From assembly GCF_963675165.1 (NCBI RefSeq), contig NC_087381.1, forward strand, positions 2,480,001 through 2,544,000: a stretch of 64,000 nt of DNA, written 5' to 3'. The notes under the pieces were generated by a model. It had not been told where the DNA came from and made no database searches. It saw nothing but the letters and a program-made list of their open reading frames with translations. Each line of letters opens with the position of its first letter. The stretch's first letter is position 1. Shown here piece after piece: positions 11,301 through 19,198 of this stretch. Source of the stretch: Halichondria panicea. Taxonomy: Eukaryota; Porifera; Demospongiae; Suberitida; Halichondriidae. The translations under genes and the position numbers were made by a program.

Positions 11301-14300
11301 TGCAACTTCAAACACATAGTTTTACAGTAACTAATAATGATAACTAGTACTGGTTCATCACATAAGTTATAAATACTGAATAGCTAAAATATTGCCGGTA
11401 CACTTGAAAAGTGCACTAATTTTTTCTTGGAAAGTTCCTCACAGGGCCAATTGTTCCGTCATCAGTACAAGTGTGCTGCTTCACCCCTGTATACATAATT
11501 ACGCATGTGATTAGAATTTATACTGAATAAGTATAATAAATAAGGTGACTATAATTATAATCTACTTGCATGCTTGAATATAAAGGTATAATAATTATAC
11601 CAGATTCAACTATTTTAATGGAACGGGTTTGTTACTATATAAGCAACTATTTATTTACACATGCAACTACACGAATCATTATAGACTGGCCTTGATTTGC
11701 ATGCAGGTGATTTGTAGAGGTGCTTACATTGCACCATGTATAGTGCTACAATCACACAATTCTTATTTGAGTAACACCATCTGGTGTATAGTTAGAGTAA
11801 TATGATTTTAACAACTAGGTAAGTGCATGCACAACACTGTTTAAAGTGTTCCACAAGCACTTATAAGTGTATAATAGCACCCTTTATTGTTCTAGTAACA
11901 CGTAGCAGTTACGACTGCACTCTTAGTGTTGTGATAGCACCATTAGGTGAGTGTTGGCATAGCACTTTGGGTGCTATTGTAACTACCCATTTTTAACAGT
12001 GTATATATACATATGAATGTACGTGCTCTTTGTTATAATTATTGTTGTGGTATATATGGACTGCTAGTATACATAATTATGTGTTGTATACCTTGTTGCT
12101 TACATTGTATCCCAATTAAAAGGTATCTCACTCCTTAGCGTACTACGTTCCCAATTGGAAGATTGCTACACAGCCATGCAAAACAAACACACCCGCCAAC
12201 GTCTTCTGCAGGTCACCAGGTAATAATGCATGCATGTGTACTCAACTGCATGTGAGGTATACTGCGTGTGAGGTATACATGCAATGAAATTTAAGTTACA
12301 GTACATATACATCAAACATTCTTTAATGGCATATTGCATAATAATTATAATAGTATTACTATTATAGTGCACAGTGTGCAAAATAATTACAGGTGGCCAC
12401 TGGCCAATTTTCGTGCACTGATGCAATTAACAAATTGCCAGCAAATGATCAGCCAGTGCATCCGATCAATCGTTTTGGGTGTGTGCTTCCTCGCACGCGC
12501 AGAACAGTTTGCACAAACGTGTTAAAAATTGCTAGATCGTGAGATTATTATACTTAACAGTTCAAGAGATGTATCAAGACGAGTATTTATAGTGTTATGT
12601 AATTGTTACATTCTCTTTAGGTACTCTACCGAGTATCTTTATGATGGAGACCATGATAGACCACCTCGCCACCTCATTGGGCATGGACGTCGAGGTTGTC
12701 AAGGTAGCCAATCTATACAAGAATGGTCACATGACTCTTGTCGGGAAGGAGCTGACTAACTGTAACATGTCGAGAATCTGGGAACGTGAGTTTTAATGTA
12801 TTTACGACTGTACGTAGAATAAGTTTATGTGAATTGGTATCAGTGAAACAATATTCTCTTGACATGTTATAGTGCGAACACATCTTTCAATTTATTCAGA
12901 GCTGTACCAATCTGCTGAAGTTGACAGAAGAAAGAAAGAGATTTCTGAATACAACAAGGTGCTTGACAGCTAGCTTGTTGTGTTAACTTTTTGTTGTAAA
13001 ACATCATTTACATGCACGATGATGTCATAATTGTTTCACATATACACTGTACAGACGAGTCGGTGGTACAAGCGTGGACTGAACATGATGCCACTGAAGT
13101 ACACTATCAACTGGGCGGAGGCCACACCCTATTACGTGACAGTCAACATTTACGCTGAGGATGGCACAGTGGCCATAGCTCACGGTGGTGTGGAGATGGG
13201 CCAGGGGATAAACACCAAGGCAATTAAGACCTTGTGTGCAGTATAGTATATAGACACTAACATGTATACAACTGCAAAAAGTTTGTATTACATGTGCACA
13301 TAAAGGCTTGATTTTATCATTTCTCCGGCGACATAATTATTGATTGTGTAGTCAACTGTTTGAGCCAAGTACTAGATAACTCAGCCGTACAATTACAGCA
13401 TATCAATTGGAATACGTCTATTGGATAATTTACCTGCATGCTCCCTCCTCTGATAGGTAGCCCAGGTGGCATCAAAGGTGTTGGGTGTTCCCTTGGAGAA
13501 GATACGCATCAAGCCTACGGACTCCATGCTCAATCCCAATGGCATATGGAGTGGAGCCAGCACCACCAGTGAACTGAACTGTCTGGTGAGCCAAACATAA
13601 AAATCATACTGTTGAGCCTTCAAAAATTGACCTCTGAGACTTAGCCAATCACTTACGTTCACACTGGCTCTTATATTCACTTTTGTGGCATGTGCAGGGG
13701 ACCATAAATGCTTGCAAAGAGCTGAATAGTCGCATTGACAGTATCAGAGAGCAGATTCCCGGACTGGAATGGGAGGACCTTATACAGATGGCCAGCAGTG
13801 CTGGGGTCAACCTATCAGCAAGGGCATTGTCAGTAATGTCTGTATAATTATCATGCATGCCCACATAATTATATGTACAATGCATGCATGTAGCTATAGT
13901 AGGCTCTAAGTATAATATAAGAGATTGAGTGTGTTGGCAAGAATGGCGCTAACGAGTTAATTCCAGTCTAACGTTTGCACTCAAGTATTGTCTCCTGATA
14001 AGTATGATAGAAAAAAGTATTACTGTATAATTATAAAGTACCTGACTGAGCTTTTAATAGCGTGATCACGAAATACTTAATCTAATCGTGTCTTTATACC
14101 TGCAGTGTGTCTGAATCTTGTGACGGCAAGTTCAATTACGTTTGCTGGGGTAGTACAGTAACGGAGGTGGGCGTGGACGTGCTGACGGGGGAGACGAGGG
14201 TGGAGAGGGTGGACATCCTCTATGACTGTGGGGACAGGTAGGGGAATAGGAGGAGCTTATATTCACATTTATTTATGGATGAATGTATTGAGATGAGTAT

Positions 14301-15730
14301 AATATATGGAACTTGTATAATATCTTCATGTACTTATGCAATGTATACATGTACATTCAAGCAAGTATAGTCACCAAATGCACACTACTTTCTCCGTCAT
14401 TAACTTTATAGGCACAATGCATGTGTCATGGTACAATGTTGTATCTATATACTCCCGGGGATCATGTATTTATTGGTCATCTCATTTATGCATATACAGC
14501 CTGAACCCAGAGATAGACATTGGTCAAGTGGAGGGTGCGTTTGTGATGGGTCTGGGCTACTGGCTCTCTGAGAAGATTGTCTACAATAAGGAGACAGGAC
14601 AACTGCTAACTCACAACACTTGGGTAAGTCTATATATACAGCTTAGCTGCTACTAATAATAATTATAGTACACGCGGCAACTAACGTTTTGTGTCCTACA
14701 TTTACAAGAGTACTTTGACACTGTCGAACACATCCTACGCATAATTAACAGAGATTGATATTTTAGCGAAAGTCATTCGGCATAATTATAAGTTAATCAG
14801 GCATTACGAGCTTTTAATTGTAATTATTTTCTGAATAAGGTTTGACATGATTATGGTGTGTGCATGCATGACTGTGCTGTTTTTCACTTTTCACTTTGCA
14901 ATATTTACAGGAGTACAAGCCCCCCTCTCACAAAGACATCCCCATTGATTTTAGAGTTGAACTGCTCAAGGATGCAACTAATCCATTCGGAGTGCTCGGA
15001 TCCAAAGGTATAAGTTACAGTCACGTATACTGTCTATTGTGGTTGGGGTCTAAATTATGCTTCGGATCCATATATAGACTATCCTCAAATATAAAGTTGC
15101 CTATTATAAACAGAGCCAATGCAGTACTTTAATGTGTACACTACATGACTGTGTTGTTCCTCTAGCTAATGTTCGTAATAATTATATCGTGAGACAGGCT
15201 GCATACGTAGTTCCTTTGCTTAAATGGTCTGTCTATCTATATAGCTATATAATATACTTGTACTTGGTACATGCACACACACACAGCTGCTGGCGAGCCT
15301 CCTCAGTGTATGAGCTGCTCCGCACTGTTTGCAGTCAAGAGAGCTATTGAGAGTGCTCGAGCAGACGCTGGAATCAGCACACATTTCACACTAGGTGTGA
15401 TATAGTATACTGCATGGACATATAATAGGCACTTTATGCAGGGGAGGGAGGTGTATGCAAATGTTAGTTGGTTATAATTATTGTTAAGATCCACTCTGCA
15501 TGTGATTGCTATATGATTAGACCTCTCTTGACTATAGTCTTAGCCACATTTTCATGTAACTTATACACATGCAGTATCGTATCCCCCTTAATCTGTCTAC
15601 CATGTATTACAATAGTGCATTGATATCTGATTTATCTGACCATCTGTTATTTTCAGATGGACCTGCCACAGTGGAGAATATTCAACAAGCTTGTTTAACA
15701 TCAACAGAACAGTTGAGTATAATAAACTGA
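2343..15730 (+). CDS. Aldehyde oxidase/xanthine dehydrogenase-like molybdenum hydroxylase, 3' part (multi-exon)
   Basis: Cytosolic molybdo-flavoenzyme family that oxidises aldehydes or N-heterocycles. Readable exons (approximate): 2343-2447, 2516-2582, 2739-2836, 2999-3157, 3660-3759, 3797-3838, 3900-3992, 7013-7070, 7415-7567, 7763-8057, 8537-8730, 12139-12219, 12621-12785, 12900-12958, 13055-13219, 13457-13585, 13698-13832, 14106-14237, 14500-14623, 14911-15007, 15287-15394, 15657-15730 (TGA). They total about 875 codons: the end of the FAD domain (NSHAYVNA) and the whole molybdopterin domain. Family motifs seen are [73 protein letters not shown] and the catalytic-Glu segment GEPP. The usual GGGFGGKE(T) reads GGAYGAKT, so the purine-binding Glu of true xanthine dehydrogenases appears replaced by Thr, which favours an aldehyde-oxidase-like specificity. 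The exon at 3660 reads into an in-frame TAG at 3747-3749 with no canonical splice I can find to avoid it. The 13219/13457 junction needs a GC-AG intron. The join between the exons at 13698 and 14106 is uncertain in phase. The N-terminal Fe-S domains are outside the window. Confidence 0.88.
4391..5917 (+). CDS. POT/PTR-like membrane transporter, group A, intact, nested in hydroxylase intron
   Basis: 508 codons, no introns, about 12 predicted hydrophobic segments. Placement in the proton-dependent oligopeptide transporter/PTR part of the major facilitator superfamily rests on three matches: the TM2-TM3 loop [17 protein letters not shown], the [10 protein letters not shown] segment (equivalent to the FGADQF-type motif), and [14 protein letters not shown] (equivalent to the SQAPxSMRG motif late in the fold). 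The long central cytoplasmic loop contains [18 protein letters not shown] and [14 protein letters not shown]. The C-tail ends [13 protein letters not shown]. The ExxER proton-coupling motif expected in TM1 is not visible; [11 protein letters not shown] stands there. The gene lies wholly inside the 3993-7012 intron of the molybdenum hydroxylase on the same strand. The start ATG is conserved in every group A copy. The substrate is unknown. Confidence 0.85.
   Translation: MKCKYRVRWFYSKGALLVLFWFLLITFVIISMFRILPPPITLSASSYWVPDVLLLLSVLTVPLTGWLADAKFGNYKVVRFGVLLLFLATVFNCFYYLIEPLNFVVNVLVLKWFVFVINGLFLVGCVGCSLVLFQLGMDQMPDASSSSICSFITWFSCSGVLGAYLSNVLYNLKVDCLDVSLRTNYQQVWSLLLVLSLSCVLISDFCLSKNWLIIEPKSPNSLKIIYQVLKFAAKHKAPLNRSALTYWEENVPSRMDLGKSRYGGPFTTEQVEDVKTMFRIFFVGVSLMVIGLAISLHPDVVLMPSGLNLCNSQIVRFVSYDETLFFILWTLFHEFLIFPLLRDRLPSILKRIGIAAFLLFAVSLICLILKLINYHFEGSLIAIDQTVPILYKSMQGLLSQTFVTSTVEFLCSQSPYSMRGLLTACITILGIFSSMLGFGTRFFLEKYTCDTSLCFPISWCVEVTLSSIGLIFYCVVARRYKRRVRGDGYFAQTIVEEVYDRYLTPRDN
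6004..6213. mobile_element. MITE, family with GTATAGCGGGAAATTTTCG termini
   Basis: About 210 bp with inverted ends of the type TATAGC(C/G)GGGAAAT ... AAAATTTCCCGCT. A second, better preserved copy in the opposite orientation is at 60264-60512. Interior segments match between the two (the CTGGTGGGTGTGG region and the GAGGGCTCTGGAGCC region). No coding capacity. Confidence 0.7.
6278..6655. mobile_element. MITE with CAGTAGACTCTCG termini, TA target
   Basis: 378 bp. It begins CAGTAGACTCTCG and ends CGAGAGTCTACTG, flanked by TA on both sides (6276-6277 and 6656-6657), which is a Tc1/mariner/pogo-like signature. A right-end fragment of the same family is at about 37236-37262. It sits in the hydroxylase intron downstream of the nested transporter. 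Confidence 0.75.
9861..10332 (-). CDS. Possible - strand coding blocks inside the TIR element (unrecognised)
   Basis: Two blocks read like protein on the - strand. About 10330 to 10080 is open and rich in charged residues ([11 protein letters not shown]), with splice-like borders. About 9950 to 9861 reads [20 protein letters not shown] and then ends at TAA. They could be exons of a degenerate transposon gene. I do not recognise the family and the splice structure is not established. Confidence 0.25.
10505..10690. repeat. 37-bp tandem repeat, five units
   Basis: Unit TATCAGACTGACGGACAGCT followed by 17 more bases (GCCCACAAAGCCCAACA), starting at 10505, 10542, 10579, 10616 and 10653 with few mismatches. 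A degenerate unit lies just upstream (10440-10504). The repeats abut without spacers, so this is a minisatellite and not a CRISPR array. Confidence 0.9.
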
Positions 15731-17172
15731 CTGATATAGAGAATGGTATATGCTATAATTATATTGCAGTTAATGTAGCCTAAATTTTATATAATTATTT
15801 TGTAATTAATGGTTGACTTGAAATGTGTATAATAATTATTTATAGCTATATACTGCTACAATAATTATTATATCTAGCAAATAGTAATCCTTGAGATAAA
15901 TCACTGAGATCTCCATGCATGTTATCCCACACTTGTCTTTAGCATAAAGAAATGTACCGGTATGTGCTTTATTTTGAGATAAGGATTATCTATAAGCTCT
16001 CTAAACAAAATCTTGAGTTCTGACATGAACAACAATTTAGACTCATAATAACAGTTTTTGATTGCGTAACCATAATCTTGTGTTGAATGTCATATCCCAT
16101 TTCACTTACAGTTTATTTTACGGTTTATTTTACAGTTTATTTTACAAGATCTTCATTTCCGTTTGTTTGTGTGAAAGACAAGTCATCAGTTTTATTTGCA
16201 AAATTATTGTTTGTTATCACAGTTTATTATGCAAAATCTTCATTTCCGTTGGTTCGTGTGAAAGAAAAGTCATCTCATTTCACAGTTTTATTACCCTGTG
16301 CATGCGTGTATGTGTGGAAGCGTTTGGGAAAACTAGACAATTTCATGGACCACTTCAACTGTGATAAAACAGTAGTTGAACGCTATATTTATACTAGAAA
16401 CTTGTATAGGCGATCCTCGAAAGCCATCAAAACTATGTTTTGCCTCGATCGTTGGCTTTCTTCAATCATTCCCTATATAGTATATCAGGAGCATAATTAT
16501 GAGGGGATGGAGCGTCTAATTACTACGCGGATTCTGTATCGTCTATTTTATAGCTGGATCTATATATATGCCATGTCAATGCAAGTGCTGCTAACATTAT
16601 TCATTGATATTCAGGATCAACCAGGTTATCAGATACACATGTACAGAGCACTTAACACGTTACAAACGAAATGTGGTGAATCCTGCTATAAGAGCCTCCC
16701 TAAGTGAGGAGAGAGCTGGACAGATTGTTAAGAAGTAGTTAGCTGCTGAGTTTGGAGGTGGCATCGCCGGGTGCAGCATTGGTGTTTCTAAGAACTTATA
16801 TCTTGAAGCGTCTACTTCAAGGCCCGCGTAAGAAGACAGATTCTGAAATTTGATCTGACCTCTGACCTCTGACTTCTGCATGCCACTGATTGTTTGCATT
16901 CTGCCAAAATAATAAAACACGGAAAATCCGTAAAATTAACAATGTGGTGTGGTATGCCAAAAATTAATGACAAGTCATCCCATTTCAATTTAATGTTTAA
17001 AATCATTCATTTCCGTTTGTTTGTGTGAAAGGTCAATTTCACAGTTTATTTGCAAACTTAAGTCACTGGCCATGATCTAATGATCGTTACTGCAAATACA
17101 AAAAAACCGTATAGATACAGAAGTGATAATTATGGAGATAGTTTAAGTATGGCGAGATGTGTGCATGAATCA
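15731..17172. other. Intergenic region with imperfect short repeats
   Basis: No gene I can support. Three imperfect copies of a segment containing CTTCATTTCCGTTTGTTTGTGTGAAAG-like sequence occur near 16145, 16228 and 17003, with CAGTTTATTTTA repeats at 16106-16145. An open frame covers 16087-16707 on the + strand, but it arises from these repeats and has no recognisable domain. Confidence 0.5.
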
Positions 17173-18999
17173 CTATAGATCTATATCTGTGTATTTGTGT
17201 GAGTCTTTGACATGATCCAGTAAATCAGACAAGGATTCAAATGTTGGCCTTGTCCAAGGATCTAGTTTCCAGCAATCCAGCATAAGTGTGTAAAATTTCC
17301 CTAAGCAGTTATGTGGGCGTGGCATGTGGGTTCCTGAGCATATGTGTTGTTCTGCTTCTTCAATCGTTAGTCCAGGATAAGGATCTGTGCCATTTGCAAT
17401 GACCTGCCATAGAAGAATCCCATATGCCCACACATCGGTTTTAAGGCAGAATCGGTGCTCTTTAAGAACTTCAGGAGCACACCATTTAACTCTTAGTTTA
17501 AAGGTATTTTCAGCCATAAACTCTTCATTATAATTCTGCAGGACCACAGCTGAGCTGAAATCATTGATTTTGCATTTTAAATTTTCTCCAACTAAAACGT
17601 TATCTACTCTAATGCGTCGATGAATGCAGAGATTTTCCTGAAGATACTCAAGTCCATTCGCAAGTTGCTTTCCAACAAATACTTGTTGATGCAGCAGCAA
17701 AGGGCTATTGTTTCGTAGGTAGTTCTCTAGGTTTCCATTTGACATGTATTCCAATACCATGTACACATGTTCACCTGTTGTTGTTGCATCCACCATCCTT
17801 ACAAGATTGGAATGCACGAGTTTCTTTAAAATGTGTATCTCAGCAAGAATTTCAGCTGGTGAGGCACCTGCTACTGGTCTCTTAATTGCGATTTCAATAC
17901 TATTGTACTTTCCTTTCCAAATTTCGGTGTTTTTTTTACCTCTGTGAATTATTTCAGTCTTTTCTAACTGTTGTTCATCTACGGCTGGTGAACTAATTGC
18001 AGAGGGTAAATGATAAAGCCTGCTTAAATTAAATTTTAGTTCGTCATACTTAGATTCAAACTCTTCTGTCAATTTCTCTAGCTGGCCGTTTACTTTTGTT
18101 TCTTCCTCTTTCACTTGTTTTTGAATCTCTTCGTCTCTCTCTTTTATCAACTTGTGAAGTGCTTCATCCTTTTCCATTAGCTGTTGGCTATGTTGTTCAA
18201 GCATCTTCTCAAATTGTTCATCTTTTTCTGCAATTAAGTCATAAAGTTGCAATTCCTTATTTTGTAGTTCGTCTTCAAAAAATTCTACCAGAAAGGCAAT
18301 GTGTATTTGCCAATTATTTTGGTGATGTTCTGCCAAGTCTTTTCTGAGCATTGATTTAGAGCAGCCAGCGTAACTAAAATCACATTTGATTTCATGTAAT
18401 GAACACTCAACCAAGTGATCTTCTAAATTGATTTGTTTGATAGCATTCGCTCCACAGTTGTTAGGACACTGAATCGAAAGCTCGGGGCACACATTCTTAT
18501 GCTCTCCATTGATGAATTCTTGTTTATCTTGTTTGTTGCAGTGATTACAAACGACCAGCCGTTGAGGGCAGAAAAAGTTCAAGTGCTCAGTTAATTCCTT
18601 CTTGTCCAATCTTTCTCCACATCCATTCGTACAAGTGGTAATAACGTATTCACAATCGCCAGTAAGAACATCGATATGAGCAGCTCCTGCTTTCAGTTCC
18701 CCAGTCCACAAGCAACCATTGCTAGTAAATGGGCACTTAATATCCAGTTCAATTATTTTTCCCCATTTTTTTCTGTTGAGAATAGCAGCAACATCCTTAT
18801 CGTTGCAATCTGGGCAAGTATAATTGATATCACCAGTATAAGGATCTTCTTCTATTATACAAGAGGCGCAAAAAGTACTTCCACAGCATTCGATCATCAT
18901 AGGCTTCCTAAATACTTGCTTGCAGTGGCCACAGATGTAATCTTTTGTTGGAGGATCTATGAAGTCCCATTCGTACAGAAAGAGCTTTGTTTCATCCAT
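17173..18999 (-). CDS. RING-TRAF zinc finger-coiled coil-pseudokinase protein (gene 1)
   Basis: 608 codons, no introns. In order: a RING-like finger at residues 23-65 (C23, C26, C38/C39, C44, C47, C62, C65; the usual RING His position is Thr42), TRAF-type zinc fingers at about 86-235 (repeated CxNGCG and HLxxxC units), a coiled coil at about 240-325 rich in E, K, Q and L, then a tyrosine-kinase-like domain at about 350-595. In the kinase, the beta3 Lys (AIKRP, K373) and the APE motif (508-510) are present. The HRD catalytic loop is HRR (460-462), so the catalytic Asp is missing, and DFG reads DFS (480-482). It is therefore probably a pseudokinase adaptor, likely in ubiquitin/TRAF-type signalling in the cytosol. 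It is divergently transcribed from the paralogue at 19199 across a 199-bp gap. Confidence 0.85.
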   Translation of the reverse strand: MDETKLFLYEWDFIDPPTKDYICGHCKQVFRKPMMIECCGSTFCASCIIEEDPYTGDINYTCPDCNDKDVAAILNRKKWGKIIELDIKCPFTSNGCLWTGELKAGAAHIDVLTGDCEYVITTCTNGCGERLDKKELTEHLNFFCPQRLVVCNHCNKQDKQEFINGEHKNVCPELSIQCPNNCGANAIKQINLEDHLVECSLHEIKCDFSYAGCSKSMLRKDLAEHHQNNWQIHIAFLVEFFEDELQNKELQLYDLIAEKDEQFEKMLEQHSQQLMEKDEALHKLIKERDEEIQKQVKEEETKVNGQLEKLTEEFESKYDELKFNLSRLYHLPSAISSPAVDEQQLEKTEIIHRGKKNTEIWKGKYNSIEIAIKRPVAGASPAEILAEIHILKKLVHSNLVRMVDATTTGEHVYMVLEYMSNGNLENYLRNNSPLLLHQQVFVGKQLANGLEYLQENLCIHRRIRVDNVLVGENLKCKINDFSSAVVLQNYNEEFMAENTFKLRVKWCAPEVLKEHRFCLKTDVWAYGILLWQVIANGTDPYPGLTIEEAEQHICSGTHMPRPHNCLGKFYTLMLDCWKLDPWTRPTFESLSDLLDHVKDSHKYTDIDL

Positions 19000-19198
19000 A
19001 CTGATATAACAACTTCTGAATAGCAGCAGGCTAGCAGGAAAAGTTGAATTTGAACTAGTTTGTGTTATTTATATAGTGCAACAGTGCATGCACATTGCAC
19101 ATATCAGAATTAATCAATCTACACTTCCAGGTGCCAATTTCTATATAAACAGCTGCATGTTATGATTATGTGCACAAAACTCAGTGTTATAAAGTTGC
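19000..19198. promoter_or_regulatory. Bidirectional promoter region between two paralogous genes
   Basis: The 199-bp gap between divergent ATGs. A TATA-like box CTATATAAAC lies at 19141-19150, about 50 bp before the + strand ATG. On the - strand CTATATAAAT lies at about 19067-19076, roughly 70 bp before that ATG. Both are at distances compatible with short 5' UTRs. Inferred from position only. Confidence 0.5.

Larger units (their letters stand above)
8770..12001. mobile_element. 3.2-kb TIR element in hydroxylase intron, TA target
   Basis: Ends CACTGTTAAAAATG ... CATTTTTAACAGTG with TA on both sides (8768-8769 and 12002-12003). The subterminal ~250 bp on each side are rich in repeated, partly inverted words of the type GGTGCTATTGTAAC, TAACAC and GCACT. 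The interior holds a 37-bp tandem array (10505-10690) and possible - strand coding blocks. I recognise no transposase, so the class is unassigned. Confidence 0.6.

Noticed and set aside
16087-16707. A 206-codon + strand open frame with several possible membrane stretches
   Set aside because: Its 5' half is made of imperfect repeats that recur near 17003 and no domain is recognisable, so I treat it as chance.
16660-17006. A - strand frame that reads rather protein-like (MPPPNSAANYFL)
   Set aside because: No start, splice or family evidence; it may be a dispersed repeat. Not strong enough to call.
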